Below, piece after piece: positions 22,305 through 32,630 of a stretch of 64,000 bases of DNA. Origin of the DNA: Zygnema cylindricum (lineage: Eukaryota > Streptophyta > Zygnematophyceae > Zygnematales > Zygnemataceae); contig JBBHKE010003572.1 in assembly GCA_037447655.1 (NCBI GenBank), forward strand, positions 62,001 to 126,000, written 5' to 3'. The position numbers were made by a program, and so were the translations under genes. Within the stretch, counting starts at the first letter, position 1; the number at the start of each line of letters is the position of its first letter. Below the pieces are notes generated by a model. It saw nothing but the letters and a program-made list of their open reading frames with translations, was not told where the DNA came from and made no database searches.

Positions 22305-22733
22305 ATGCCAAGCCGGAAATCCACCACGGGATTTGTTCTACAAATTGGGAACGGTACTTGTTGCTGGAGCATCAAACTTCAAAAGCTTACAGCACAGTCG
22401 ACAATGGAGTCAGAATATATGGCAGCAAGCTCGGCCCTCAAAGAACTCTTATGGGTAAAATCCATGTTACAAGAACTAGGATACATGCAAGTTGGTCCAC
22501 AGGTGATCTGGTGTGAAAACCAAGCTGCCATTGCCATTGCTTCTAACCCGAGTCATAACTTCAAAAGCAAGCACATGGATGTACGATTACACTTAGTAAG
22601 AGAAAAAGTGTTCTCTAGAGTGATTAAATTATGTTATTTGCCAGATGCAAAAATGATTGCTGATATGCTCACTAAAACCCTTCCTGCTCCTAAGCTGAAG
22701 TATTGTGGGGACGCAATGGGATTAAGTGAATAG
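22305..22733 (+). pseudogene. B2 RNase H
   Basis: 142 residues of copia RNase H: MPSRKSTTGFVLQIGNG, STMESEYMAASSALKELLW with the catalytic Glu, NQAAIAIASNPSHNFKSKHMDVRLHLVREKV and DMLTKTLPAPKL, ending MGLSE as in B1. The expected catalytic Asp of 'WCDNQAA' is Glu here (WCENQAA). Separated from the RT by a frameshift and a stop at about 22280. Confidence 0.92.
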
Positions 22734-22893
22734 TTGAATTGCTGCACTACTATATTACCACTCTGAGATAAATCCATCTTTGAGATGTAGTGGGACTGGG
22801 TGACTTGCTAATTGTTATATTGTTATGCTGCGATGCTGCGCTATTTTATCACCGCAGCTGCGCCGGGATACTGAGTCCAAAGCTTTAGGGGAG

Positions 22894-23577
22894 TGTTGTC
22901 TTTTTGGAAAGCTTTCAGTCTCAGAGCAGCGCAACTGCTTTACAGACAAAGCAGCGCAGTTGCTATACAACAGAGCAGCGCAGCTGCTATACAGCAGAGC
23001 AACGCAGTAGCGAAGCTGCAACACAGACAGGATAAGGCAACCACGATTATATTTGATATGTTCCGTACGGACAACGCAACGTCTGATATTGTTAATGTGA
23101 ATCTGTACAGGATAAAGCAACTGCGATAGATACAATTCTAGTTAGCTTAGTGATAGCACAGTGGTAGCTTGGAGATAGCTCAATGGTAGCTTGACAGATT
23201 AGTGGTAGCTTGGTGGTTTGATGTACCTCTCAAGTACACTGGTGTTGCCAGTTCAACACAAGTATAAGACTTAGGACTCATAACATATTATGAATCCAGA
23301 CTTCCAAGTAGTAAAACTGCTGACAGTTTTTGGGAAACTTCTCAGTATTATATCTTGAGTGTTGTTGGGTCAATTGTGCTATAACTTTGGGAGTTATCAG
23401 TGTTTATGCTACTCTATATTCTGATAGAGTTTTGTAATGTTTGGATGCTTGTATAAGAATTGGTGAGCACTTAAGAACAGCTGTTTGGTAGGATTCTTGA
23501 TAGCTTCTGAGAGTGTATCATGTCTACTTCTACTACTACTACTGCTCCTCCACCTGCACCGTGGTTGTAGAACAACA
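22894..23577 (+). repeat. 3' LTR of B2
   Basis: 684 bp, TGTTGTC...GAACAACA, directly after the polypurine tract at 22887-22893. It has fewer GCAGCTGC units than the 5' LTR. It ends with a second copy of the Gag start (ATG at 23520) and, after ACAACA, runs into gypsy sequence, so the Gag head is part of the LTR. Confidence 0.92.
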
Positions 23578-24930
23578 ATTACCTCCCCTGTGTTAGCTGT
23601 ACCCTCCCTCAAATTACCTTGGACGACAATTATAGACGTCAGCGACACGGCGAGTGGAGCAATTCTTATGCAGGATCATGGAAAAGGCGTACAACCCATT
23701 ACGTATGACAGTCGGAAGTTAAAGGCAGCGGAACTCAATTGGGCCACGCATGAGAAAGAGAGAATTGCTATTATTAATGCTCTAGAAGTTTGGAAATGTT
23801 ATGTTTAGGGGAAGCGGATCACTGTAATCAAAGTCCACCACGCGTTACAGTATCTCCAAACGCAACCCAAATTATCGAAGAAACAAATCAGGTGGATGAC
23901 ATTTCTTGAGACTTTTGGACCAGATTTAACTATACAATACAAACCAGGTTTGACAAACCCGGCGGATGCTTTGTCAAGAAGACCTGGTGTCGCTGCGCCC
24001 GTGATGAAGCAAGTATCGCAACCATCGCAAGAGCAAAGCGGTTATGTCGGAAGAAGGAACACCGCAGCAGCGAATACAACGCAAGAGCAGAAAGTCAACG
24101 CAGTGACAAGCAGGTTGCAAGTGGACGAGCAGTGGTTGAATGGGATTAAGGCCGCATACAACGACGATGATATGATCAAGGAATTGGTCAAACGAAAGAT
24201 CTTGATTCGAACCGCGAACGGTATGTGGCGGTACAGACCAAGTCAAACAACACGAATTTATATTCCAACAAACCCGGGGTTACGTCACACAATACTTAAA
24301 TTGAGTCATGACGAGCCGCTTAGTGGACATTTCGGACAAGATAAAACAACAGCACGTGTCCTTGAGGCGTATTACTAGCCAAACATGACTCGAGACATTG
24401 CAGATTATGTCAAGACGTGTGACTCGTGTAACATAAACAAATAAGAATCGGGTCGTCAAGGACTTTTGCAACCTCTTCCGATACCACCTGTCCCTTGGGA
24501 AGCGATTTCAATGGAATTTATCGTTGCCCTTCCGTTGACTGCGGAGGGCTATGATTCCATCTTTGTCGTCGTGGATTACCTTACAAAAATGGCCCATTTC
24601 TTACCTACAACAATCACAGCTACAGCTCGAGACGTGGCAAATTTGTTCTTCCGAGAGATTTTCCGTCATCATGGGTTTCCGAAAAAAAATCATCAGTGAT
24701 CGCGATAGAAAGTTTGTCAATCACTTTTGGAGGAATCAGTTTAAGTTGTGTGGAACGCAACTTGCCATGTCCACAGCGTACCACCCTCAAACAGACGGTC
24801 AGACCGAAAGAGTGAACAGAATGTTGGAGGGGGCGTTACGGGCTTATTTAACAATGCACCAAAAAGACTGGGTGTGTTGTTTTTGGGAAGATTCGGTTTC
24901 GTACATGCGTGCGCGTATTTGTGTGCGCAC
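23578..24930 (+). pseudogene. Ty3/gypsy RNase H and integrase remnant (G2)
   Basis: Gypsy polyprotein cut on the left by the B2 LTR within RNase H (SPVLAVPSLKLPW...IDVSDTASGAILMQ; the family has TDAS.....L.Q). RNase H runs to YKPGLTNPADALSRRP. The integrase zinc finger is recognisable (HDEPLSGHFGQDKTTARV ... YVKTCDSCN) with stops inside. The core has MEFIVALP (usual MDFI..LP), IISDRDRKF after a frameshift near 24690, and DGQTERVNRMLE. Similarity stops at about 24880. It differs from element G1. Confidence 0.9.
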
Positions 24931-25804
24931 GTAATTATTGGAATTACTGTGGAGGCTTGAACAGATTTGCGGATTGGGGGAGAAATTGTACGAATGAATT
25001 TAAAGTGACGTAAAGTACAAATTGAGTGACGCGAAGAAGCGTAAGAAAAATACGGAATGCGAAATAGAAATGGAAGGCGGATCGTTTCGCGATCCGATTT
25101 GAAATATTCGAAGTGTTTGAAAAAGTACGCCGGCCATACGAAACATAATGCGACAGACAACATTTATTAAATGGGACGCCGCTGGTACGGAGCGTCGTAT
25201 TTGACAAGTGTACTTTAAATTTGGCGCGTGAGATTTACGGCGAAGTACGTGGTTTCATACGAACAGGATTTGGATAGTACAATTTAATTTTTGGCAGTGG
25301 TTCGAGCTACACGTGGAGGGCGGACGGTGTCCGCCGATATTTTCAAGGGATCGCATTATTTTTGATGACGTATTATTAAGAGGACCGTACATATTCGATG
25401 TCGGTTCACTACGTGGTATTGTCGACAAGTAAGCAAGTTGTCACTTATGACGCGGATTTGTGGATGTGTCAGTGTAAATATTTGAAACATCAATGTTTTG
25501 TCTTATTAGAAATAATGATTTAGTGTTGATTAAAATAGGTATATTTTACGTGATCAATGAGGGTATCGAAAGTTTAATTTGTGTGTCTTTATGTGTCGTA
25601 TTTGCAGACAAGTGTACGCTTACGGTTGCTTCACTTTCAGGTGTGCGCTTACGATTAATTTATTTATTAGTAATGGGCTATTATGGTGAAATAGAACTTA
25701 ATGACAGTTACGTAATTTATGTTGGTTATTTTGACACTTAGTGATTCGTTGGCAGCTCACAAGTGTATATATATGAATGAGCTTTGTTAGGAATTAATCA
25801 TCAA
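24931..25804. other. non-coding stretch after G2
   Basis: No gene recognised. A short hairpin at 25319-25335 (GGCGGAC-GGT-GTCCGCC) has a counterpart with compensating changes in the LTR of element D. Possibly the 3' end and LTR of G2. Confidence 0.4.
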
Positions 25805-26023
25805 TGCTGGTTAGAAAAGTAGGGACCAAAGATGTAGTATTTTAGGGTTGTCGATTAGGTCATGCACTTTGAATGATATAGGGAAAATACGGGCAGCCTG
25901 CCTCCACCTCCTTTCACTAGCCCCAATACTTGTTGTAGTCACTGAAAGATAGAGAGGGTGGTTGATCCATGGTTGCCTTAGTTCAACAAACAGTTATTTT
26001 TAGTAGGTTACTAAAAATATACC

Positions 26024-26107
26024 TGACGGACCCGGGATTTGATCCCGGTACCTGCAGTTTCTCAAGTTGGCCAATAGAGTCACCTTTATCCTATTTGACT
26101 ATGACCA
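26024..26107 (-). other. tRNA-like module in C2 5' LTR
   Basis: On minus: A-box-like TAGTCAAATAGGATA, then CCGGGATCAAATCCCGG (26032-26048), a perfect 5-bp T stem with a 7-base loop and B box. The D stem is plausible (GTCA/TGAC), but the anticodon and acceptor stems do not pair. The 3' LTR copy is at about 37844-37927. The module is antisense to the element, as in C1. Confidence 0.5.
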
Positions 26108-26252
26108 ATGCTAAATGCTGTAGTATGTGATAGATATATACCTATTTAGAGAGGAAACAAATCCATTTAACTAAAACTGTATACGACATGCATAGATACA
26201 GTTTTATGAAAGTACGAAGTAAGATACTATTTCAAAACGGATACCACGCATT

Positions 26253-26274
26253 TTGTTTCGACAACGAAACAAAT
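26253..26274. repeat. conserved LTR stem-loop (C2 5' LTR)
   Basis: TTTGTTTCG and CGAAACAAA flank the loop ACAA. The same structure is at 38075-38096 in the 3' LTR, and at 28728-28751 and 34128-34151 in C1 with a different loop. Confidence 0.75.
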
Positions 26275-26836
26275 GTCGGGCAAGTATTTATAACGGCTAA
26301 GATTGCGTCTCGCTGCAAATCCAACGGCGCACATCATCACCGAAAACCCGAAGTGGTTACTTTGGCGTTTTGTGACGTGACATGACCTGGAGCCACGTGG
26401 AGAGATGACATTCCGTCATGGGAATTCCGAAGAATGTACGGACGAGTGAAAAGCAGACACGCGTCCGCTTAATAGCCTTGTCGTATATAGGCCGTACAAA
26501 AGGTACACCGACAGTAGTACTTTTTGGTACGGTACAATAATCTGATTTGTCTGTACTTCAGTAGATATAAGTTATTAGAGGGAATCAGGACTCAAAAAAT
26601 TTTGGTAGGTAGTCACCTCTCCCTTTGAGAGTTTGTACAAATTGGCATTTTTACTGCCTTATAACTTATCGGTTGGTTGGCTGTTTTCAGTGATTCTTTT
26701 TGCTACACACTCAGGGGAGTCCAGGCTACACATGGGTGCAGTCAAATTGTCAATTTGCTTTCTTGGGCAGTAGTGGTTGTGAATTGAAGTGGGTTAGTTA
26801 AATACTATCTAGAGGCTTCCTGTATTCTGTTGTCCA

Positions 26837-27567
26837 ATGGAGGACACAAGATTGCAGGTTATGGGCCCACCCTCTAGGGTGCCCACCTTCAATGGATTTG
26901 GGTTCATCTATTGGGAAGCCATGATGATGGGAGCTTTTTGCGAAAAACGATACTGGGGTGTCGTTAGTGGACAAGTGAAACGTCCACCTTCGAGAACTCC
27001 ACCAGGATTTGGAGGAGTAAGGTTTCCTACAGCAACGGCTGCCTCAGCGGAGGAGGTAGATGATGGAGACAACAGTCTGTCCGAAAAGGGGAAAGGGAAG
27101 TAGACACCTTCACTCTTATTGCCACAGTACCGACAGCGGCGATCGTGAAGACCGCGGAGAACGATACTCAAATATGGGAGGATGTAAACATGGCTGCTAA
27201 GAACTTCATTTTGAGGCACCTCACTCAAGCTTTGGCCACCGCTCATCTTCACATTTACAAGGCCGAGGAGTTGTGGGTGAGTTTGGTAGAGATTTATATA
27301 GCTATAACTATTCAAGAGATCCAAATGGCTGAGCAAAAGCTAGTGAGTTACACTTATAAAGGAGGAAAGATGTTAGATTATTGTAATGATCTTTGTTGCT
27401 TGTATATAGAGATTGAAAGTACCAGGTGGACAGGTACAATGAAAATGAAAGTTAACACCCTTATCATGAAGTTACCAAATGAGTTTGAAAACATAGTGTA
27501 CCGAGTACAAGAAATGCCACATAGTTCATGGAAATGGAACACAGTGGTCAAGATGATACTTGTGTAG
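26837..27567 (+). pseudogene. C2 gag
   Basis: Begins MEDTRLQVMGPPSRVPTFNGFGFIYWEAMM, with the first six codons inside the LTR. A stop at about 27101 and a frameshift follow. The second half (27145-27567) matches C1 Gag: MAAKNFILRHLTQALA, MLDYCNDLCCLYIEIES, MKLPNEFENIVYRVQ. It would be the particle protein. The tail with the zinc knuckle region follows to 27726 with a stop in place of a Gly-His knuckle residue. Confidence 0.88.
26857..26871 (+). promoter_or_regulatory. primer-binding site of C2 (half initiator tRNA-Met)
   Basis: GGTTATGGGCCCACC directly after the LTR is complementary over 15 bases to GGUGGGCCCAUAACC of plant initiator tRNA-Met (anticodon arm). It is read in frame in Gag as QVMGPP. 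Confidence 0.78.
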
Positions 27568-27726
27568 GAAAAAACAATGGAGATTAGGAGGGGAGGAAAG
27601 AGCATTCAAGCTCTAGCAGCAGGAGGGGACCGATAGGGGAAGGACCCGAAGAAACCGTACAAAGGGGAAAGAGATCATTATGGAGGACCGAGGCCCCCAA
27701 AGGGTCTTTGTCATTTTTGCAAATAA

Positions 27727-28136
27727 ATGGGACAACACATCGCAGATTGTGTCAAGCTGTCGGAGCTGAGGCTCCAAGAGAACCGTGGAGGGGGTTATTT
27801 CGGAGGGAAGAAAAAGGCACTTGTGGTTACAAAAGTGACAGGAGAAACCGAGGATGAGTCCTTTGAGGAGGATGGGGAGCTTCTTCTTGACGAGAGTCTG
27901 GAGGAGAAGGAGATCCCTCGGAGACGGAAGTGTGCCCTTGGGGCAATTCGGGAAGCTCCACAGGAACGATGGATTATCGACTCAGGTGCATCCATGCATA
28001 TGTGTCATGATAAAGAACTCTTCACTAAGCTAAGAAAGATCCCTACTGTAGAGATAGAGTATGGGGATGGGAGAGTGGTTACTACAGATCTAGTGGGACC
28101 AGAAGATTTGAAAGTCTTAGTGAAGGGTAAGACTTC
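27727..28136 (+). pseudogene. C2 protease region, interrupted by C1
   Basis: An acidic linker, then WIIDSGASMHMCHDKELF (DSGA protease active site) and VEIEYGDGRVVTTDLVGPEDLKVLVKGKTS. It stops where the C1 LTR begins. The continuation, in register with C1 protein, is at 34586. Confidence 0.9.
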
Positions 28137-28727
28137 TGAAACTCTGAGACCTCCATAAGTCCTCAGAGTGGACAGCTTCCAAGAAGCCTCTAGGATAATC
28201 CTGACCCCTTTGTGTTTAAGCAAAAATAACTGCCACCCTGGCAGACAAAAACTCTGACCAACTTCACCCCTGTGAAGACAAGACTCCCCTGAGTCGATAG
28301 CAAAAAGAATCTCTGAATTTGCTCCCCTGAGCAGTAAGTTATGGAGGGTCAAAGTTGACTTTTTGTACAGAAGCTCTCTGGGAGAGAGGATCCTATCTTC
28401 TAATTTTTCTAAGTCCTATCTCTCTCACAGACTCTATCTACTGATGTACGGAACCAATCAGAATTGAGTTCCGTACGCAAAAGTACAGCTGCCGGTGTAC
28501 TTTATGTACGGATATTGTACGACATGGCCAAAATGTCGACACATGTCAAATCCGGATTCGGTGCCATAATCTCCGGAGTTTCCACAATCCAACGGAATTT
28601 TGCCACGCGTCATCCGATGTGGCGATGGCCACAAACCACCGAAATCTTCCTCCGCGATCTCGGCGCTAATCCCGGCCGTCCGATTAAATTCGGCTTTAAT
28701 CGTAGCCGTAATAAATACATGCGCGGT

Positions 28728-28751
28728 ATTTGTTTCATTTACGAAACAAAT
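28728..28751. repeat. conserved LTR stem-loop (C1 3' LTR)
   Basis: ATTTGTTTC and GAAACAAAT flank ATTTAC. The direct repeats GCGCGGTA stand on both sides (28721-28728 and 28752-28759). The copy in the 5' LTR is at 34128-34151. Confidence 0.75.
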
Positions 28752-28889
28752 GCGCGGTACTGATTTATGTCCGTACCGTAAGTCGTACATTACATATTAC
28801 TGGATCTATGTATCCCGTAATTAATTCTAGTTAAATGGTTTATCGCTTGTATACATATGTAAATAATTATCAAACTATATGCTACGTAA

Positions 28890-28977
28890 CACTACCGCTA
28901 GATGAAACGGCTAAGGCTACCGGCTACTTCCTGTCTGCCGGCCGGTAGGTACAAGGAACAAATCCTGCCGCCGGCAC
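28890..28977 (+). other. tRNA-like module in C1 LTR
   Basis: A-box-like CTAGATGAAACGGCTAAGGC, a GC-rich stem region, and a B-box-like core AGGAACAAATCCT (AGGATCAAATCCT in the 5' LTR copy, 34354-34366). It shares GCAGGTAC..GGATCAAATC with the C2 module. It is antisense to the element. Confidence 0.45.
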
Positions 28978-29198
28978 ATAAATTTTACTTAAATAAATAA
29001 ACCCTAATATAAATTTCCCGTAAACCTCAGGATAGCCAAGGTAGCCATGGCTCTAACTTCCTCTCCAATTTCTCAGTGACTGCGACAAGTTTGAGAGTTG
29101 GAGAGAGAAGTTAGAGATAGACTGCCTCGACTTCTATATTTCTTTTCAGACCTAGAAAATACTAATAAAACCATTAGTTTCTACACTCCCCTTATTTT

Positions 29199-29876
29199 CT
29201 AGTCAATCTTTAATTTCAGACCACACTTCTGCGTGCAAAAAATTAGCTTAGGGGAAGGCACAGGTTTGGTCATCATATCTGCTACCATCTCACTATCTGG
29301 TCTGTACTCTAAACTGATTATTTTGTTTTCTACTTTCTCTCTAACAAAGCTGAGTCTGATGTCCATGTGTTTGGCTTTAAAATGGTGTTTAGGATTGGCA
29401 GAAATAGCGATTGCTGCCTGATTATCACAAAATATTTTCTGCACACCACTCTTAAGGTGACCAAGCTCACCAAGCAAAGACTTGACCCACATCTATTCTT
29501 TTACAGCAGAGCAAGAGGCCATATACTCAGCCTCCATGGTGGACTGAGCAATAACCTTTTGCTGTTTGCTACTCCAACAGCAAGCCCCATCACCCACATA
29601 TAATACATATCCAGAAGTACATCTCCTCATCGGAGCATCACCATAACTGGCATCACTCCAAGTAGTCATGTCAGTATTCTCCCCACCCAAATGCAACCAT
29701 AGATCTCTAGTTCCTACCAAGTATCTAAGGACTCTCTTAGCTGCCTCCCAATCCTTCTTAGTGGGAGCATTTAGACTTCTACTCAGCACTCCTACAACTG
29801 CAGCTAAATCCGGCCGGGTACAATTCATAAAATAGATTAGACTTCCCACTACTTGCCTGTAAGGAATAGTCTGCAT
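29199..29876 (-). pseudogene. C1 end of reverse transcriptase and RNase H
   Basis: In frame with the large pol frame upstream but separated by one TAG at 29883-29885 and split by another stop near 29493. It shows YRQVVGSLIYFMNCTRPDLAAVVGVLSRS (RT end), WSDASYGDAPMRRCTSGYVLYVGDG, STMEAEYMASCSAVKE (catalytic Glu) and FCDNQAAIAISANPKHHFKAKHMDIRLSFVREKV. It ends KLKID, ten bases before the polypurine tract. Confidence 0.93.
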
Positions 29877-29882
29877 GAACTT

Positions 29883-32630
29883 CTATTCATCAGGAGATAA
29901 TTCCTCGTCAAAGACTATGACTCCTTCTTCCTCACTCCCCTCACTTCCCTTCTTCAATTCCATTGGAGTTGTACAACTATCAGCTTTATCCATTTGAAAT
30001 TTTTCAAGCATATTCCCTATTGCTTCCTTTTGAGTCAATCTTATAATTTTTCTTTTTCGGTCTCTCTCTACTTGAATTCCCAAAATATATTTTGCTTCCC
30101 ACATATCCTTCATTTCAAATCTCCCCTTAAGATCGGTTTTCAGTTTATTAATTTTTTCCATTGATTTACTTAAAACAAGCAAATCATCAACATAAATTGC
30201 AATAAATATAAAACCTTCCTCATCTTCGAAAACATAGATTGAGTGATCTGAGCTGATCCGAATATATCCTAGACCGGTAAGAAACTCATCAAGCTTCTTA
30301 TTCCACTGTCGAGGCGCTTGTTTCAAACCATAAAGAGATTTAATCAGCCGGCATACCTTACTCTCCTCTCCTTCTTCCACAAACCCTTCGGGTTGTCGCA
30401 TGAAGATCTCCTCTTCCAATTCTCCATGCAAAAAGGTTGTTTTGATGTCCATCTGGTGCACTTCCATGTCTTCCGCCGCTGCTAAACTGAGAAGTATGCG
30501 AACGGAGGGAAATCTGACCACCGGGGCAAAGGTTTCCTCGTAGTCAATTCCTTCCTTTTGTGTAAATCCCTTTGCCACTAATCTGGCCTTGTAGCGCTCG
30601 ATTGTGTTATCTGGGTTCAGTTTTAGTTTGAAAACCCACTTACAACCGATTGGTTTTCGGTTAGGTGGATAGTCCACCAGCTCCCAAGTATCGGCTGCCA
30701 TGATTGAAGCCATCTCCTCATTGATGGTTGTCTTCCACCGGTTTCTTTCTGGACAAGTCATCGCCTCTCGATAAGTTTGAGGTTCATCTTGATGAGATAG
30801 TTTAGTTACCTTGTTATTAACTTGTTTTTCTTGCAGTCTTCTGCTACTTCTCCTCCCTCCCTCAAAATCTGAGGCCGGAATAGATGGTTCTCGTGGATTC
30901 TTTCGAACAAACTCGGCTTCTCCCCTATCCCTTGATTCCGAATCAATTTCCACCACGTCTTCCGCCTCGAGTAGAGTTGTCACTGGAGTTTCCACAACCG
31001 AGTCCTTTTTGGTCTGATTTGTTCCTGCAAGAATGTCATCGTCTCTAAAACCTGGATAGTTAGGAAGCTCAAAGTCATCAGAATTTTTTGACTCAAATCT
31101 GATTTTTACTGACTTTGTATATTTGAAGGGATCCACACACTTTCCTTCATCCATAACTACTAGATGCTTTACTAAGATTATATCTTCTCTTTTTAGATCA
31201 TAAACTCTATATCCTTTAACATCCTCATCATATCCTAATAAGTATCCCGGTTTTCCTTTAGGATCTAGCTTCCAATTGGACCGATCAGTATCTAGACTGA
31301 ATACTTGACTGCCGAAAACCTTTAAATGAGATAAGTCTGGTTTCCGGCCTGTCCATCTCTCATAAGGTGTTTGATCTTTTATAGCTGAAGTAAGAACTCT
31401 ATTTTTGAGGTAATTAGCACAGTTCATTGCTTCTCCCCAAAACCTTTTTCCTATCTTCTTATCCGACAACATACTTCTAGCACTATCACTTAGTGTTCTA
31501 TTTAACCTTTCAGCTACCCCATTCTGTTCAGGATTTTCTGGCACTGTCTTTTGGTGTTGAACCCCATCTTCCCTCAAAAAATCCTCAAACTGGTTAGAAG
31601 TATACTCTCCACCATTGTCACTGCTTACTCTCTTGATTGGAGTTTCATGGAGTTTTTCGCTCCATGCTTTATATTGTCTAAAACAGTCCTCAGCCTCTGA
31701 CTTGTTTTTCAAAAAATATACTCGGGAATACCGAGACCAATCATCAGTTATAGTCATCATAAATCTCTTCCCCCCCGGTGAGGGCACTCTAGCCGGTCCC
31801 CAAATATCTGTGTGTACTAGATCTAGAAGTTTTTCTCCCTTGTAGGTGGCTGTTTTTGGAAAGGGTAATCTGTGTGCTTTACCTTGAGCACACCCACTAC
31901 AATCACTTATATCATCACTCTCACTGAACTGAATCCCTTCCACCACTCCCATCTTTTTCATCTCTCTTAACTTATCTAGATTCACATGCCCAAGCCTCTT
32001 ATGCCACATCATAATATCATGAACACCAGCATAATAAAGTTTCTTCATTTCATTACTTAAGATCAGCCTAAACATCCCATGGCTACCTTTCTCAGCAATG
32101 AAATAGACATCCTCCTCAAAACTAGCAGTAAAGACTCCTTCCCTAGTGCTAGTGAAAAAACCCTTATCATCTAATACTGATGTAGAGATAAGGTTTTTGT
32201 TCAGCTCCGGAATAAACAATACATCGGAGAATGTTGATATAGATGTCTTTCCTTCTACTAACACTTTCAGATCTACCGATCTTACAAGAGTAGTGGTGAC
32301 TATCCTCCCATCCCCGTACTCTATCTCTACAGTGGGAATCTTTCTTATCTTAGTGAACAGGTGTCTATCCTTACACATGTGCATTGAGGCACCTGAATCT
32401 ATAATCCAGCCTGCTTCACCTTTCAATCCACCGTAAGCACATTTCTGCCTTCGTGGAATTTCAACCTCAGTTTTCGCCTCCAACTCCTCATCCAAAAGGA
32501 GCTCATCGTCCTCGTCCTCGGATTCCGCCTCAAGTACCTGTGTGACAAGGGCCTTTTTCTTTCCTCTCGGGGTACCACCGGTCTGCCCCTCCTTTAACCG
32601 AAGCTCGGTTAGCTTGGTGCACTCTGCCAT
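29883..32630 (-). pseudogene. C1 pol: protease, integrase, reverse transcriptase
   Basis: 915 uninterrupted residues. An acidic linker is followed by protease WIIDSGASMHMC (about residue 80). The integrase zinc region is MWHKRLGHVNLDKL...CSGCAQGKAHR. The integrase core has VHTDIWGPARVPSPGG, VSSDNGGEYTSNQF and EQNGVAERLNRTLSD, so the DDE triad is intact. After the linker comes reverse transcriptase: KPIGCKWVFKLKLN, MDIKTTFLHGELEE and IYVDDLLVLSKS, with intact metal site. It is the best-preserved retroelement frame here. Expression would still fail because of the zinc-knuckle frameshift to Gag and the stop before the RT end. Confidence 0.93.

Larger units (their letters stand above)
17911..23577 (+). 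mobile_element. copia element B2 (plus), both LTRs present
   Basis: Element of the same family as B1, in opposite orientation, with both LTRs (17911-18606 and 22894-23577), the primer-binding site at 18607-18617 and polypurine tract AGGGGAG at 22887-22893. Its flanks do not match: CTCCC lies before and ATTAC after, so there is no target duplication. The left neighbour is the truncated LTR of B1; the right neighbour is an unrelated gypsy element cut mid-RNase H. Confidence 0.9.
25805..26856 (+). repeat. 5' LTR of C2
   Basis: Aligns with 37637-38679 from about 25880 on; the first 75 bp are too diverged to fix the start. It contains a minus-strand tRNA-like module (26024-26107), a stem-loop (26253-26274), seven GTAC sites in 26436-26555, and ends ...AAGATTGCA, with the Gag start codon at 26837 inside it. 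Confidence 0.8.
28137..29185 (-). repeat. 3' LTR of C1
   Basis: 1049 bp, TGTAGAAAC...GAGTTTCA on minus. It includes the Gag start codon (ATG at 28154-28156 on minus), GTAC cluster 28446-28520, stem-loop 28728-28751 and tRNA-like module about 28890-28977. Confidence 0.95.

Noticed and set aside
23583-23587. CTCCC as a shifted target duplication of B2
   Set aside because: CTCCC precedes B2 at 17906-17910 but after B2 it lies five bases from the LTR end, and the sequence that follows is gypsy, not the missing B1 LTR.
26024-26107. Functional tRNA genes in the LTRs
   Set aside because: Only the D and T arms are plausible; anticodon and acceptor stems do not pair.
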